Part shown: positions 45,661-54,931 of the stretch, piece after piece
Layout: each line of letters starts with the position of its first letter
How positions within the stretch are numbered: position 1 is the stretch's first letter
Assembly: GCA_024226935.1 (NCBI GenBank)
Contig: JAAELK010000256.1
Span: 1 to 64,000, forward strand
Reading direction: 5' to 3'
DNA length: 64,000 nucleotides
Origin: Desulfobacteraceae bacterium
Lineage (GTDB): Bacteria; Desulfobacterota; Desulfobacteria; Desulfobacterales; Desulfobacteraceae
Notes under the pieces: model-generated
Database searches by the model: none
Told to the model about the DNA's origin: nothing
The model's input: only the letters and a program-made list of their open reading frames with translations
Made by a program: the position numbers and the translations under genes

Positions 45661-48429
45661 ATGAAGGATCGAATCTATTTCTTTTTGATTATGTTCTCTT
45701 GGACAATGGTCATCCTCTTTTCTTTGATTTCAAATATTCGTACGATGAATGATAGTAATTTCCAATTGGTTAGTAATGTTGGCAAGGCCTTTTTTAAGGA
45801 GATAGAAACCACCAGATCGTGGAATGCAATGCATGGGGGAGTATATGTATTAATAACTGAAAAGACAAAGCCAAATCCCTATTTAAAAATACCAAACCGG
45901 GATATCGTTTCAAAAGAGAAGGGGCTCAAGTTAACTAAAATAAATCCTGCCTTTATGACGCGACAAATTGCACAGATTGCAAAAAAAGAAAACAATATCC
46001 AATTTCATATCACAAGTTTAAAGCCTATCAGGCCGGCAAATAAAGCAGATGAGTGGGAAAAAAAGGCTTTGAATATATTCAAAGATGGTAAAAAAAGTGT
46101 AACCGATTTTATTGAAGAAGATGCCGTATACCGATATATGGCACCATTGTTTGTAAAAAAAGGTTGTTTACAATGCCATGCCAAACAGGGGTACAAAATT
46201 GGTGATATTCGGGGAGGGATAAGTGTGACTATCCCGGCTAAACCATATCTTGATGCCATCAAATATTCAAAAAACAAGTTGATTATAGTTCATTTGGTAT
46301 TGTATCTAATCGGATTGTTTGGCCTGTATTTTTTTATGAGATTTCGTGATCGGCAGATGATTATTTTAAATAATCGCAATATGGAATTAATGGATGAAGT
46401 GGCACATCGAAAGAAAATTGAGAATCAATTGAGAAAAATGAAGATTGTGGCTGAATCCGCCAACCAGGCAAAGAGTGAATTTCTTGCTAATATGAGTCAT
46501 GAAATCAGAACCCCAATGAATGGTATTATCGGCATGTCTTCTTTACTTTTAGAGACTCAACTTGATGATGAACAGTTAAACTATACCAGGAGAATAGCAA
46601 GGAGTGCCGATGCCTTATTAAGGGTTGTTAATGATATTTTGGATTATTCTAAGATCGAAGCCGGGAAACTGGAACTTGAGATTATTGATTTTAATATAAG
46701 AACAACTATTGAAGATGTTGCCGATGTACTTTCAATCATTGCATTTGATAAAGGGTTGGAGCTTGTATGCCTGATTAATCATGATCTTCCCACCCAGGTT
46801 CAGGGAGATCCAGTGAGGTTACGTCAAATACTTATGAATCTGATTGGAAATGCAATTAAGTTTACCCACACCGGTGAAGTTGTGATCCGTGCTTTTTTGG
46901 AAAAAGAAGAGCAATCAAGTGTAACGGTCCGGTTTGAAATACGCGATACCGGTATTGGAATTCCCAAGGATCGTATGGATCGGTTATTTAAATCATTTTC
47001 CCAGGTTGATGGCAGCACAACTCGTAAATATGGTGGTACGGGATTGGGCTTGGCAATATCCGTGCAACTTTGTGAAATGATGGATGGTAAGATCGGTGTG
47101 GAGAGTGAGGAAGGTTACGGTACAACTTTCCGGTTTACCTCGGTTTTTAAAAAGCAGACCCGGGGGATTGAAAGCTCAATGGCTTTACCGGAAGATATTT
47201 GTTCAAAACGAATACTGATAGTTGATGATAATGAAACAAACAGATTCTTGTTATCACAACTATTAAAAAGATGGGGGTGTCGATTTGAAAAAGCGTCGGG
47301 AGGGCAGGAGGCCCTGGAAAAACTTCGTATAGCTGTAAAAGAGAATGACTTATATCATATAGCCATTTTGGATATGCAGATGCCGGGAATGGATGGAGAG
47401 ACTTTGGGACGTAAGATCAAAGCTGATCCTGATATTTCGGAAACTATACTGGTTATGTTGACCTCAATGGGAATGAGGGGTGATGCCAAGCGAGCAAAGG
47501 ATATAGGTTTTGCGGCATATCTTACAAAGCCTGTAAAGCAATCCCAGTTTTTTGACAGCCTTTGCCTGGTCTTGGGTAGGAAAAACGATGATAGAGATCC
47601 GGTGTCGGATTCTATTGTTACTAAATATTTTATGACCGATTTTTCAAAAGATAAAATTAGGGTACTGGTTGTCGATGACGATGAAATGAATCGGGCGGTG
47701 GCTTCCACCATGTTAAGAAAAATTGGTGCAAGTGTGGTTGTTGCGGAGAATGGCCGGCAAGCGATTGAAGTTATCGAAAAAAATCAGTTTGATATCGTTT
47801 TAATGGATGGGCAAATGCCTGTGATGGATGGTCTTGAAGCGACCAGGGAAATCAGGAAAAGGGAAAAAGAAAAAAATCAAGATCCAATACATATAATAGC
47901 ATTGACAGCCCACGCCATGGAGGGTGATAAAGAAAAATTTATCGGGGCCGGGATGGATGATTATATTACTAAACCTGTAAAACAAGAGGTCTTATTTGGA
48001 AAAATTAGTAATTACATTGGAAAAAATGAAGGTGTTCCAATTGGGAAAAAAGTCCCGATAGTATTAAGGGCAGATGGTTTGAAGGATTTTTCAATGCCTC
48101 CGGTAGATATGGAAGATCTTTTGGGTATCATGGATAATGATATGGTTTTGTTGAAAAGGTGTTTTGATGACTATATTAAAAATTATAGGATATTGCTTAG
48201 TAATATAAAAAAATCCCTTGATGAAAAAAATGCTTCCGAACTTGAAAAAACCGCCCATAGATTTAAGGGTATGCTTACTTACTTGTCGGCTGGAAACTGT
48301 ATTGATATTGTTGATCAATTGGAGCAAATGGGTAAGAACAATAAAATGGACGGCGCAGACGAAATATATGAAGCTTTAAAGAGAGAAAGTGAAAAAATCA
48401 GTGTTTTTGTGGGTGACTTTAAAGGATAA
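45661..48429 (+). CDS. Haem-binding DUF3365 hybrid histidine kinase
   Basis: A 922-residue membrane sensor with helices at about 7-26 and 205-228. The periplasmic part between them is a DUF3365 (Tll0287-like) domain with a c-type haem site CLQCH at 169-173, so the signal is probably redox or a gas ligand. The order then is HisKA (His280, [11 protein letters not shown]), HATPase ([10 protein letters not shown]), receiver 1 (Asp571, [12 protein letters not shown]), receiver 2 (Asp716, [13 protein letters not shown]) and an HPt domain (His866, AHRFKGML). A complete phosphorelay on one chain is thus possible. GGAGGTAGA gives a strong start. It ends just before the convergent glycosyltransferase gene. 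Confidence 0.92.
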   Translation: MKDRIYFFLIMFSWTMVILFSLISNIRTMNDSNFQLVSNVGKAFFKEIETTRSWNAMHGGVYVLITEKTKPNPYLKIPNRDIVSKEKGLKLTKINPAFMTRQIAQIAKKENNIQFHITSLKPIRPANKADEWEKKALNIFKDGKKSVTDFIEEDAVYRYMAPLFVKKGCLQCHAKQGYKIGDIRGGISVTIPAKPYLDAIKYSKNKLIIVHLVLYLIGLFGLYFFMRFRDRQMIILNNRNMELMDEVAHRKKIENQLRKMKIVAESANQAKSEFLANMSHEIRTPMNGIIGMSSLLLETQLDDEQLNYTRRIARSADALLRVVNDILDYSKIEAGKLELEIIDFNIRTTIEDVADVLSIIAFDKGLELVCLINHDLPTQVQGDPVRLRQILMNLIGNAIKFTHTGEVVIRAFLEKEEQSSVTVRFEIRDTGIGIPKDRMDRLFKSFSQVDGSTTRKYGGTGLGLAISVQLCEMMDGKIGVESEEGYGTTFRFTSVFKKQTRGIESSMALPEDICSKRILIVDDNETNRFLLSQLLKRWGCRFEKASGGQEALEKLRIAVKENDLYHIAILDMQMPGMDGETLGRKIKADPDISETILVMLTSMGMRGDAKRAKDIGFAAYLTKPVKQSQFFDSLCLVLGRKNDDRDPVSDSIVTKYFMTDFSKDKIRVLVVDDDEMNRAVASTMLRKIGASVVVAENGRQAIEVIEKNQFDIVLMDGQMPVMDGLEATREIRKREKEKNQDPIHIIALTAHAMEGDKEKFIGAGMDDYITKPVKQEVLFGKISNYIGKNEGVPIGKKVPIVLRADGLKDFSMPPVDMEDLLGIMDNDMVLLKRCFDDYIKNYRILLSNIKKSLDEKNASELEKTAHRFKGMLTYLSAGNCIDIVDQLEQMGKNNKMDGADEIYEALKRESEKISVFVGDFKG

Positions 48430-48432
48430 TGC

Positions 48433-49143
48433 TTAATAATATTTTACCAAAACCTTGGGGGGTATCCCAAGAATATACAGACAAATCAGTACCCAGTTTC
48501 TGAAAGTGGTGAATAAAATTCCCTGGTCTTTCCATCGTCTTGCAGAGGTGGAAATGGAATGGGGTAAAAATATGGGTTTAATAGCATGCTTTTTTAATTT
48601 CGACATGATACCCACATCTTCCATGATGGGTATATCCGGGAATCCATTGATTTTATCAAATAATTGCCGGGACATAAAAATACCTTGGTCACCATAGGCA
48701 ATTTTTGTGAGTCGTGAACGGGCGGAGGCAACCTTTTCAATTATCCGGAAGACTTTTTTTCCGGAATTAATGTGAAGATCAAAGGCTCCGCAAAAAAGGG
48801 GATCAATATGGTTTTGCCATGTTTTTATCATCAACTCCACCCCCCTTTGATCGATCCTGGTATCGGCATGGAGGAAAAAAAATAGTTCTCCCACAGCAGC
48901 TTTAGCTCCTTTATTTAACTGGATACCCCGGCCTTTAGGGGAGGGTATCGGTTTGATCAAGGGCAGATGTGAGAGGCTTTTATCGGCCTCAAGATGGGTC
49001 AGGGTTGAGTGGCTGGGTTCTCCATCGGAGACAATAATTTCAAAGGGAAGGGGGATTTTCAAATTCAAAAGACTCTGAATGGTTGTAGATATAATGGCCG
49101 ATTCCCTGTACACAGGAATGATGATGGATAATTTTATTTTCAT
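48433..49143 (-). CDS. TIGR04283-type family 2 glycosyltransferase (arsenosugar-associated)
   Basis: A 236-residue GT-A glycosyltransferase. The N-terminal strand MKIKLSIIIPVYRES, the DG pair (SDGEPSH), the DxD-type FLHADTRID and the C-terminal EDVGIMSKLKK segment fit the TIGR04283 family, whose members sit in arsenosugar loci next to TIGR04282. I start it at ATG 49143 because the family begins there; the sequence upstream in the same frame is non-conserved and is the part duplicated 8.4 kb away. Its usual upstream neighbour seems to have been the histidine kinase now at 57692. Confidence 0.85.
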   Translation of the reverse strand: MKIKLSIIIPVYRESAIISTTIQSLLNLKIPLPFEIIVSDGEPSHSTLTHLEADKSLSHLPLIKPIPSPKGRGIQLNKGAKAAVGELFFFLHADTRIDQRGVELMIKTWQNHIDPLFCGAFDLHINSGKKVFRIIEKVASARSRLTKIAYGDQGIFMSRQLFDKINGFPDIPIMEDVGIMSKLKKHAIKPIFLPHSISTSARRWKDQGILFTTFRNWVLICLYILGIPPKVLVKYY

Positions 49144-49187
49144 GGGAAAATTCGTATCATAAAATAGTAAAAATGGATAGGGTATCA
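49101..49187. repeat. 87-bp direct repeat, left copy (glycosyltransferase 5' end)
   Basis: The same 87 bp, with three base differences, recurs at 57594-57680. This copy includes the first 14 codons of the intact glycosyltransferase and 44 bp before its ATG. The two copies bound an 8.4-kb block. Comparison of the outer flanks suggests the ancestral junction was histidine kinase end, 55-bp spacer, glycosyltransferase start. Confidence 0.9.
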
Positions 49188-49291
49188 CCGACAATAAAAA
49201 ATCTAAAAAATATGTATGGAATGAAATATGCGCAAGCCTCGGTATGGGGACAACCCACACGGGGTGGTGATTTCATACAATCAGCAATGCT

Positions 49292-50695
49292 TTAGAAATA
49301 GAATTTAAATTCAACCCCTGCCCTGTTTTCATTTCTGTAATTCCACAAAAAACTATCCTCATTATTTATGTTGAAAATAGTATAATTCACCGTTAACTGA
49401 AGATCATCAGAAAAGCTGTATACAAGTTCTACCTGGTGAAATGAATTTTTTTCCTGAAACTGATAAAAATATATATACTGGAACTCTAATGTTTCATTGA
49501 GAAACGACTTTAAATACTGAAAATATCCTCCTGTATTATCCTGTTCAACACCATATAAACCTTCCGAATAATCAAAGATGTGCCGATTTGTAATTTCAAA
49601 ATTCAGGATATATCTTCCGTTTGCATCGTACTCGATTCCGATTGCAGTGTCTATTAAATCACTCTCTTTTCCAATGAACTGGTTATTTGCGTTTACCGAC
49701 TGAAGGGAAAATCCTTTTTTGTAAGAGGCATCCAGCTTATAAAGAAAGCTTCCTGACGTGTAGTTCAGACCAATTCCATAAAAACTGTATCTGCCATAAT
49801 TATTTTTATATTCATTCCCTTTCTGAAACTCCAATACACCGGCATTTTGCAAAAGAGATGCGGTCATAAGTGAAATATCAAACTTTCCATATGTTTTTTT
49901 CCACTTTAGCCCCGCTTCCCTATCGGAAAAGTTTCTGGATTCATCAGTGATATTCAAATCAGGATAGTCTACATAGTATCTTGTTCCCTGATCAGGAGTA
50001 TTGTTAACTTCAGGTTTGAAAAGTACAAAGAAAAGAGTATCTCCGTAGTCTGAATATATATCAAGGGATGTTATGTACTGCCCCATCCTTGAATCCTCAA
50101 GATCTATAAACACAAACTCCTCTTCATTCCTTGGGGATACAACATCATTTATTACATCACCATCTGTCTCTCCCCAGACAATTATCTGCTTGCCTGCCCT
50201 TAGTTTAAAACTTTCAAAACCTGCCTGGAGATAAAACTCTCGTATTTCGGCTTTATAGTAGAGATTTTTATTGTCTGCTTTTGCAACGTGATCATTTTCG
50301 AAAAATTGAGTTACTTTGCCGTCAAACCTTACAAAAAATATATCAGAAAGAGTTTTTTCCAACTCACCCCTCAGATAAGATCTGTTATCAATTACTTCAT
50401 TATCTGGTTCCTTAGTTCCATAGGACAGTTTATGGGAAACGCAGAACGTAGAGTCAGGCCATAGGTGAAATTGATCGTCTGAATTGTCGGTGATTTTATC
50501 ATAATTATTTATTTGGGGGTCATATTCAAAGTCTTCTTCTTCTTCTTCATCGAAAGAGTCTTCATCGTTTTCATTATCGAAGCTTCTTATCTGTTTTGTG
50601 TTCGTATTTTCAGGGTCATTTTGTGCAAATGCATTTCCACAGATTAAAATAATTAAAATGACATATATTAGATTCTTTATTTTTATAAACTTCAA
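49292..50695 (-). CDS. DUF1302-like outer-membrane beta-barrel protein
   Basis: A 467-residue exported protein with a signal peptide (cleavage near AFA/Q) and a very acidic segment after it (about 40-55, DEEEEEDF). Short aromatic beta strands run through the whole chain and it ends in phenylalanine, as outer-membrane barrels do. The segment LRAGKQIIVWGETDGDVINDV fits DUF1302 (GxQxxxWGE). DUF1302 proteins sit with MMPL/RND pumps and LolA-like proteins in lipid or hydrophobic-solute gene sets. The start is TTG 50695, as no ATG lies upstream of the signal peptide and a stop codon immediately precedes it. Confidence 0.75.
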   Translation of the reverse strand: MKFIKIKNLIYVILIILICGNAFAQNDPENTNTKQIRSFDNENDEDSFDEEEEEDFEYDPQINNYDKITDNSDDQFHLWPDSTFCVSHKLSYGTKEPDNEVIDNRSYLRGELEKTLSDIFFVRFDGKVTQFFENDHVAKADNKNLYYKAEIREFYLQAGFESFKLRAGKQIIVWGETDGDVINDVVSPRNEEEFVFIDLEDSRMGQYITSLDIYSDYGDTLFFVLFKPEVNNTPDQGTRYYVDYPDLNITDESRNFSDREAGLKWKKTYGKFDISLMTASLLQNAGVLEFQKGNEYKNNYGRYSFYGIGLNYTSGSFLYKLDASYKKGFSLQSVNANNQFIGKESDLIDTAIGIEYDANGRYILNFEITNRHIFDYSEGLYGVEQDNTGGYFQYLKSFLNETLEFQYIYFYQFQEKNSFHQVELVYSFSDDLQLTVNYTIFNINNEDSFLWNYRNENRAGVEFKFYF

Positions 50696-50962
50696 TTACT
50701 TTACCCTATCTTAGATCTATGCTTGATGCTTACATTTTTTTTCAGTGGTGATTCTTTCATTAAATGGATGTTAATTTACTAGTATTCATGAGACCAATTT
50801 TATTGGGGATACTATATCTCAATCACTGATCCCCGCGGGAAGTACAACCTGTTATCAACTAATTAGTGGCTGACCGAATAGCATAAAACAGACCAAAGTT
50901 TGGCCTTCTGTCTTGGTCTTTGTCTGGGATAGGCTCTGACAAGGTGCCACCGGAGGATCCAT

Positions 50963-51829
50963 TCACATAATCGTGTTCTGATATTCCTTAAGTTTTCTTT
51001 CCCGGAAGCCTTTATCTGTCATGGTTCTCTGTGTTAGATAACTATCTTCAACAGGCCTGTTTAAGCTAATTTTTTCATAAACCATTATAGTTCTTCTTTT
51101 TGCGATAATATTGTTAACTACTATTTTCCGTGGAACAAGGATTCCTTCAATTACTTCGATATTGCTGTAGTAAATTTTTTTAAACTTCTTTCCATTTCGA
51201 TTGAACAGCACAATTTTAAGGATTAGATCTCGTTTTTTATCTACCCACATCATCTCACGGCTGTAGTTACTTTTTATAGCTTTTCTTAAAACCGGCGTTG
51301 CTTCAATAACCCAGCAATCATTATTTTTGTATTGTTCATCCCCAAGAATTTTATATGTATAATCATCAATATTGTAGGATTCCATATCCTCATAATTAAA
51401 TTCCGAGCCGAAGAAACTACCTGTTTTTGGTTCTGAATCGTTCCCCGCAACAAGTCTTTTTACTTTTCCAAGGGCTGTCAGGTACATCCACTGGTCAGTG
51501 TCTTTTCCAACCTCTTCGTAGTCGTACTGCAAAAAGCTGATGCCCCGGTCACGTTTTGGTTCAAGAATGATTGAAATACTTTTGTGGTCTTTTTCCTTTG
51601 GGCCATAATCTTTTTTGATATAATCCATGATCTTAACCCTTGGTTTTTCAGCGGGTACATTTTTTCCATCTTTTTTTATGTACCTGTAGGTTGTCAGGCT
51701 AATTCTGGATATGGCTGTTTTACCATCATCCCTATTATCAACCCTTCTCATAATGCCTTTTGCACTTTGTCCATAACTTATTGCTGCTGATAGTATTAAT
51801 AATGCCATGATATAAATAATCTTTTTCAT
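50963..51829 (-). CDS. LolA-like outer-membrane lipoprotein-sorting protein
   Basis: A 288-residue exported protein with a signal peptide (MKKIIYIMALLILSAAISYG). The rest is the beta-rich LolA-like half-barrel of the outer-membrane lipoprotein-sorting family: KRDRGISFLQYDY, the KVKRLVAGNDS segment, and MMWVDKKRDLILKIVLFN with the following KKIYYSNIEVIEGI. Such proteins carry lipids or lipophilic compounds across the periplasm. It lies between the MMPL/RND exporter and the porin on the same strand. GGGAGAG stands as ribosome site, just after a long hairpin. Confidence 0.8.
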   Translation of the reverse strand: MKKIIYIMALLILSAAISYGQSAKGIMRRVDNRDDGKTAISRISLTTYRYIKKDGKNVPAEKPRVKIMDYIKKDYGPKEKDHKSISIILEPKRDRGISFLQYDYEEVGKDTDQWMYLTALGKVKRLVAGNDSEPKTGSFFGSEFNYEDMESYNIDDYTYKILGDEQYKNNDCWVIEATPVLRKAIKSNYSREMMWVDKKRDLILKIVLFNRNGKKFKKIYYSNIEVIEGILVPRKIVVNNIIAKRRTIMVYEKISLNRPVEDSYLTQRTMTDKGFRERKLKEYQNTIM

Positions 51830-51843
51830 TTTATCTCTCCCAG

Positions 51844-51892
51844 GGGGCTCCCGTTTGTCCAGATTTCAAAAATCTGGACAAACGGGAGCCCC
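51844..51892 (-). repeat. Perfect 23-bp inverted repeat in the RND-LolA spacer
   Basis: The left arm (51844-51866) and right arm (51870-51892) are perfect complements over 23 bases, GC-rich at the base, with a 3-base loop. It lies 1 bp after the RND stop and just before the LolA-like gene's ribosome site. No T-tract follows on the minus strand, so it is not a classic terminator; it could stabilise or process the mRNA. Confidence 0.9.
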
Positions 51893-51893
51893 A

Positions 51894-54443
51894 TTAATAA
51901 TTTGTTGCTATTGCATGATCTGATTTTACTGGGGCTTCATTAAAGTCTACTTCGAAGAATACACACAATGCAGGAAGCAGGTATATATCAGCAATAAATG
52001 CTGTAAGAATTGCTATTGCTGAAAATATCCCAAAGTGACTTAATCCGTTATGAAATGACAGAAAGAACATTGAAAAACCTGAAGCAAGAATAATTGAAGT
52101 AAAACAAATTGCCTGCCCTGCCTCTCTTATTGAATTTACAACAGCCTTTTTGATATCTGCGTATTTTTCCATTTCAAGTTTGTAGTGAGTTAAAAAATGG
52201 ATCGTATCGTCAACAGCAAGTCCGATGATTACCGGTGCAATAAGAAGGGTGTCCATATCAAGCGGAATATCAAGGAAACCCATAATTCCAAAGGTTGTTA
52301 GTATTGGGAAAACATTGGGAATAATTGCAATGGCACCAGCCTTGAAATTACTGAAAACAAGAAACAGAATCACTGAAATTACAAGGAGACTTAACCCAAA
52401 ACTTTTAATCTGAGACCAGCTTATATAATCAAGCATGATTGCTATAAGTGCGTTGTTTCCTGTCAATATTATTTCACACCCAGGATATTTCTCTTTTAAG
52501 CCGGAGAAATTTATATCAATGTAGGTTTGTACATTCTCCTGAAAGGCAAGTGCTTGGATTGAGCCTGCATTTATAGTGTTAAGACCTATCCTTGCCCGGC
52601 TGTAGTCATCGGTTACAAGCCTCTTTCTGTCTTCATTATTGGCATTCTCGAAAAGAAACAGTGTCTGAGAAAGCATTTCCGGATCTTGAGGAATAGCATA
52701 AAATTTTTCATCACTGTTATTGAGAGCCTTGTATGAATCCTTAACAACATTTACAAGAGAAGCCGTTTTCACAACTTCAAGCCATTCAAACGATAGTAAA
52801 TAATCCTGAAGTTTTTCCATTTCGTTTAATACTGTAGGATCTTTAAGTGCATTTTCTTTTTTGAAATTGATTGAAATTTCCATATTACCGCTTCCGGCCA
52901 TATGTTCATTAACAATGTTATATGAGTGTTTTATGGGAAGACCTTCTTTAAAAACCTCAATATCATTGGAATCAATCCGTAAGTTCATAAGACCTGCAAA
53001 GAAAAATATTCCAAGAACAGTAAATACTATAATTACAGTCCTTGGCTTTTGGGAGCCGGTATTTTCTGTTTTTCTTATAAGCCTTTGAATCAGAAGCTTT
53101 TTTTTATTTGTTTTTTTAGGAATCGGATTCCATAAATCAAGCATCAGCGGCATCAAAAAAACCGTTATAATAAATGCCGCAAAAACACCTAGGGAACTGA
53201 ATATTCCAAATACGGCGATTGGCTTGATTGGAACAAGTGATAGAGACATCAGGCCGATTGCGGTCGTTGTACTTGTTAAAAAGCAGGCAACCCCTGATTT
53301 TCTCATTACAGATTTCAGGGCCTTGTCATGGTTATAACCTTGGTTTCTGAAAAAGAGATATCCAGACATTATATGAACTGAATCTGCAACCCCCACAGCA
53401 AGAATCATAAATATTATAATCTGGAACATGATAGACATATGAATCCCGCTCCAGCCTATTATTCCCGTAGCCCATAAGAGAGTTATAACAACAATGCTTA
53501 CCGGCCAGACAACCGCGCTAAACGATCTGAAAAGAAACCAGAGCATTACAATAATAATGAGTAAAACCAGCCCCATTATTTTACCCAAATCTTTCATTAC
53601 AGCATCACCAAAAAAATCCATCATAACCGGTGTACCAACAGCATGAAATTCAAGGGCATCAGTATACTCTTCTTTCTGCATTAATTTTCTTAGCGCAGAA
53701 ACCAGATAGGGATATTCAGCTATTTCTGTTTCCTTGAATGTCAGGTGATCGGTTAAATTGTTTGTTGTGCTATAATATAGACCTTCAGAAAACTCTTCTT
53801 CATCTTCATCAAATAATCCGGATTGATTTTTAGGTTCAGTTTTTGAATCTTCATAAACAACCTCACTGTTAAAATCAGTCCTTAAAAGAATGCCCCCATA
53901 TTTGGAATCTTTAGATAAATAAAGATATGGATAATCAGGATGATTCAATGCCTTATTTCGAAGTGCTTCCCTTTCGACTTCATTTTCAGGAATATTATCC
54001 CCAATAAGGCTTCGGGAATAGAGCGTGTCCTTTGAGGCTTCAAGAAATTTGAGATTGATAAGCGACTTGACTTCAACAATATGATCAAAGGGCGATTTAT
54101 CAGTTGGTTTTAAATTTAATCTGTAGTTTGTAATTTCATCATAAAAGCCCTTTAAAGCCTTTACAGAATTGTCAGAGAAAATATCCCCGTCTTTTGCTTT
54201 ATATACGACGTAAATATATTCATCTCCGCCAAAGACCGTTCTGAATTTGTCGTACTCTTTTTTAACCGGATCATCTTTTTTGAAAAATGAGTCAAGGGAA
54301 TTATCCATTATAATTTTGCTTGCCTCTGCCCCAAGCACGACTGTTATCGCAATAAATATTGCCAGTACCATCCACTTTCTTTTCCTGAGTTTTCCAGGAA
54401 GGCTTTCAAAAAAACCATTTAATCCCTTAACGAATTTTCCCAT
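51894..54443 (-). CDS. MMPL/RND-family exporter
   Basis: An 849-residue inner-membrane protein with two repeats of a large periplasmic loop followed by a group of helices, the MMPL/HpnN pattern of RND proteins. Recognisable stretches are VGVADSVHIMSGY and IGLAVDDTIHFLTHY, the paired charged-helix motifs of the two halves that handle the proton. MMPL relatives move lipids or hopanoids to the outer membrane. AGGAG five bases before the ATG supports the start. It forms an operon with the LolA-like and DUF1302-like genes. Confidence 0.88.
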   Translation of the reverse strand: MGKFVKGLNGFFESLPGKLRKRKWMVLAIFIAITVVLGAEASKIIMDNSLDSFFKKDDPVKKEYDKFRTVFGGDEYIYVVYKAKDGDIFSDNSVKALKGFYDEITNYRLNLKPTDKSPFDHIVEVKSLINLKFLEASKDTLYSRSLIGDNIPENEVEREALRNKALNHPDYPYLYLSKDSKYGGILLRTDFNSEVVYEDSKTEPKNQSGLFDEDEEEFSEGLYYSTTNNLTDHLTFKETEIAEYPYLVSALRKLMQKEEYTDALEFHAVGTPVMMDFFGDAVMKDLGKIMGLVLLIIIVMLWFLFRSFSAVVWPVSIVVITLLWATGIIGWSGIHMSIMFQIIIFMILAVGVADSVHIMSGYLFFRNQGYNHDKALKSVMRKSGVACFLTSTTTAIGLMSLSLVPIKPIAVFGIFSSLGVFAAFIITVFLMPLMLDLWNPIPKKTNKKKLLIQRLIRKTENTGSQKPRTVIIVFTVLGIFFFAGLMNLRIDSNDIEVFKEGLPIKHSYNIVNEHMAGSGNMEISINFKKENALKDPTVLNEMEKLQDYLLSFEWLEVVKTASLVNVVKDSYKALNNSDEKFYAIPQDPEMLSQTLFLFENANNEDRKRLVTDDYSRARIGLNTINAGSIQALAFQENVQTYIDINFSGLKEKYPGCEIILTGNNALIAIMLDYISWSQIKSFGLSLLVISVILFLVFSNFKAGAIAIIPNVFPILTTFGIMGFLDIPLDMDTLLIAPVIIGLAVDDTIHFLTHYKLEMEKYADIKKAVVNSIREAGQAICFTSIILASGFSMFFLSFHNGLSHFGIFSAIAILTAFIADIYLLPALCVFFEVDFNEAPVKSDHAIATNY

Positions 54444-54444
54444 T

Positions 54445-54648
54445 TTAGCTCCTCATTTCAATCTGGTTCAGGTCCATTAATGATAGATCCAGATCCCGAA
54501 CCTTGTTGATGATTCCATACAGTTCAGACAGGTCTTTTATTTTCACCATAATTGCTGTTGCCGGCTTGTTAGCCGAATCGAATCGCCTGGATATTAAAGA
54601 GTCATTAAAATATGATTCCCATCCGTCGGACAGATGTCCTGTATGCAA
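54445..54648 (-). CDS. Possible small protein ahead of the exporter gene
   Basis: A frame of at most 67 codons ends one base before the exporter start. The longest version begins at TTG 54648 without a ribosome site. The C-terminal part (DLSELYGIINKVRDLDLSLM) looks like a natural helix-strand segment of an ACT-like kind. It may be a remnant of a longer gene or a coupled leader peptide. Low confidence. Confidence 0.3.
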   Translation of the reverse strand: MHTGHLSDGWESYFNDSLISRRFDSANKPATAIMVKIKDLSELYGIINKVRDLDLSLMDLNQIEMRS

Positions 54649-54785
54649 ATTCTGTATGTTTTGAATTCTTTATCCATGGCTTATTTTTAGAGGAATGAGG
54701 AAATTAATCACCACCTAAAAGTATGGAATTGAGTATGGAATTAATCTTATATTGAGTGCATAGCTTTATCTTATTTGTTTTTGGG

Positions 54786-54816
54786 TGGGAGTATGATAAT
54801 TTATAGTATTCTCCCA
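54786..54816. promoter_or_regulatory. Inverted repeat between regulator and exporter genes
   Basis: TGGGAG (54786-54791) and CTCCCA (54811-54816) form a dyad with a further partly paired AT interior. It lies in the 283-bp gap between the MalT-like regulator stop and the small frame before the exporter, so it might be the regulator's target. There is no T-tract for a terminator. Confidence 0.35.
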
Positions 54817-54931
54817 TAAAAAAGGCACAAACAAGAAGTCATTATGAACTTGTTACAGATATTTCTGGTTATCTGCCTAGCAGGATTCGGAACAATCACT
54901 GCCTATGACGGAGAAAAAGTACCTTGCGTCA

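Noticed and set aside
49144-49260. An N-terminal extension of the TIGR04283 glycosyltransferase up to 49260
   Set aside because: The family begins at MKIKLSIIIPVY; the extension is non-conserved, crosses the repeat boundary and is clearly upstream sequence.
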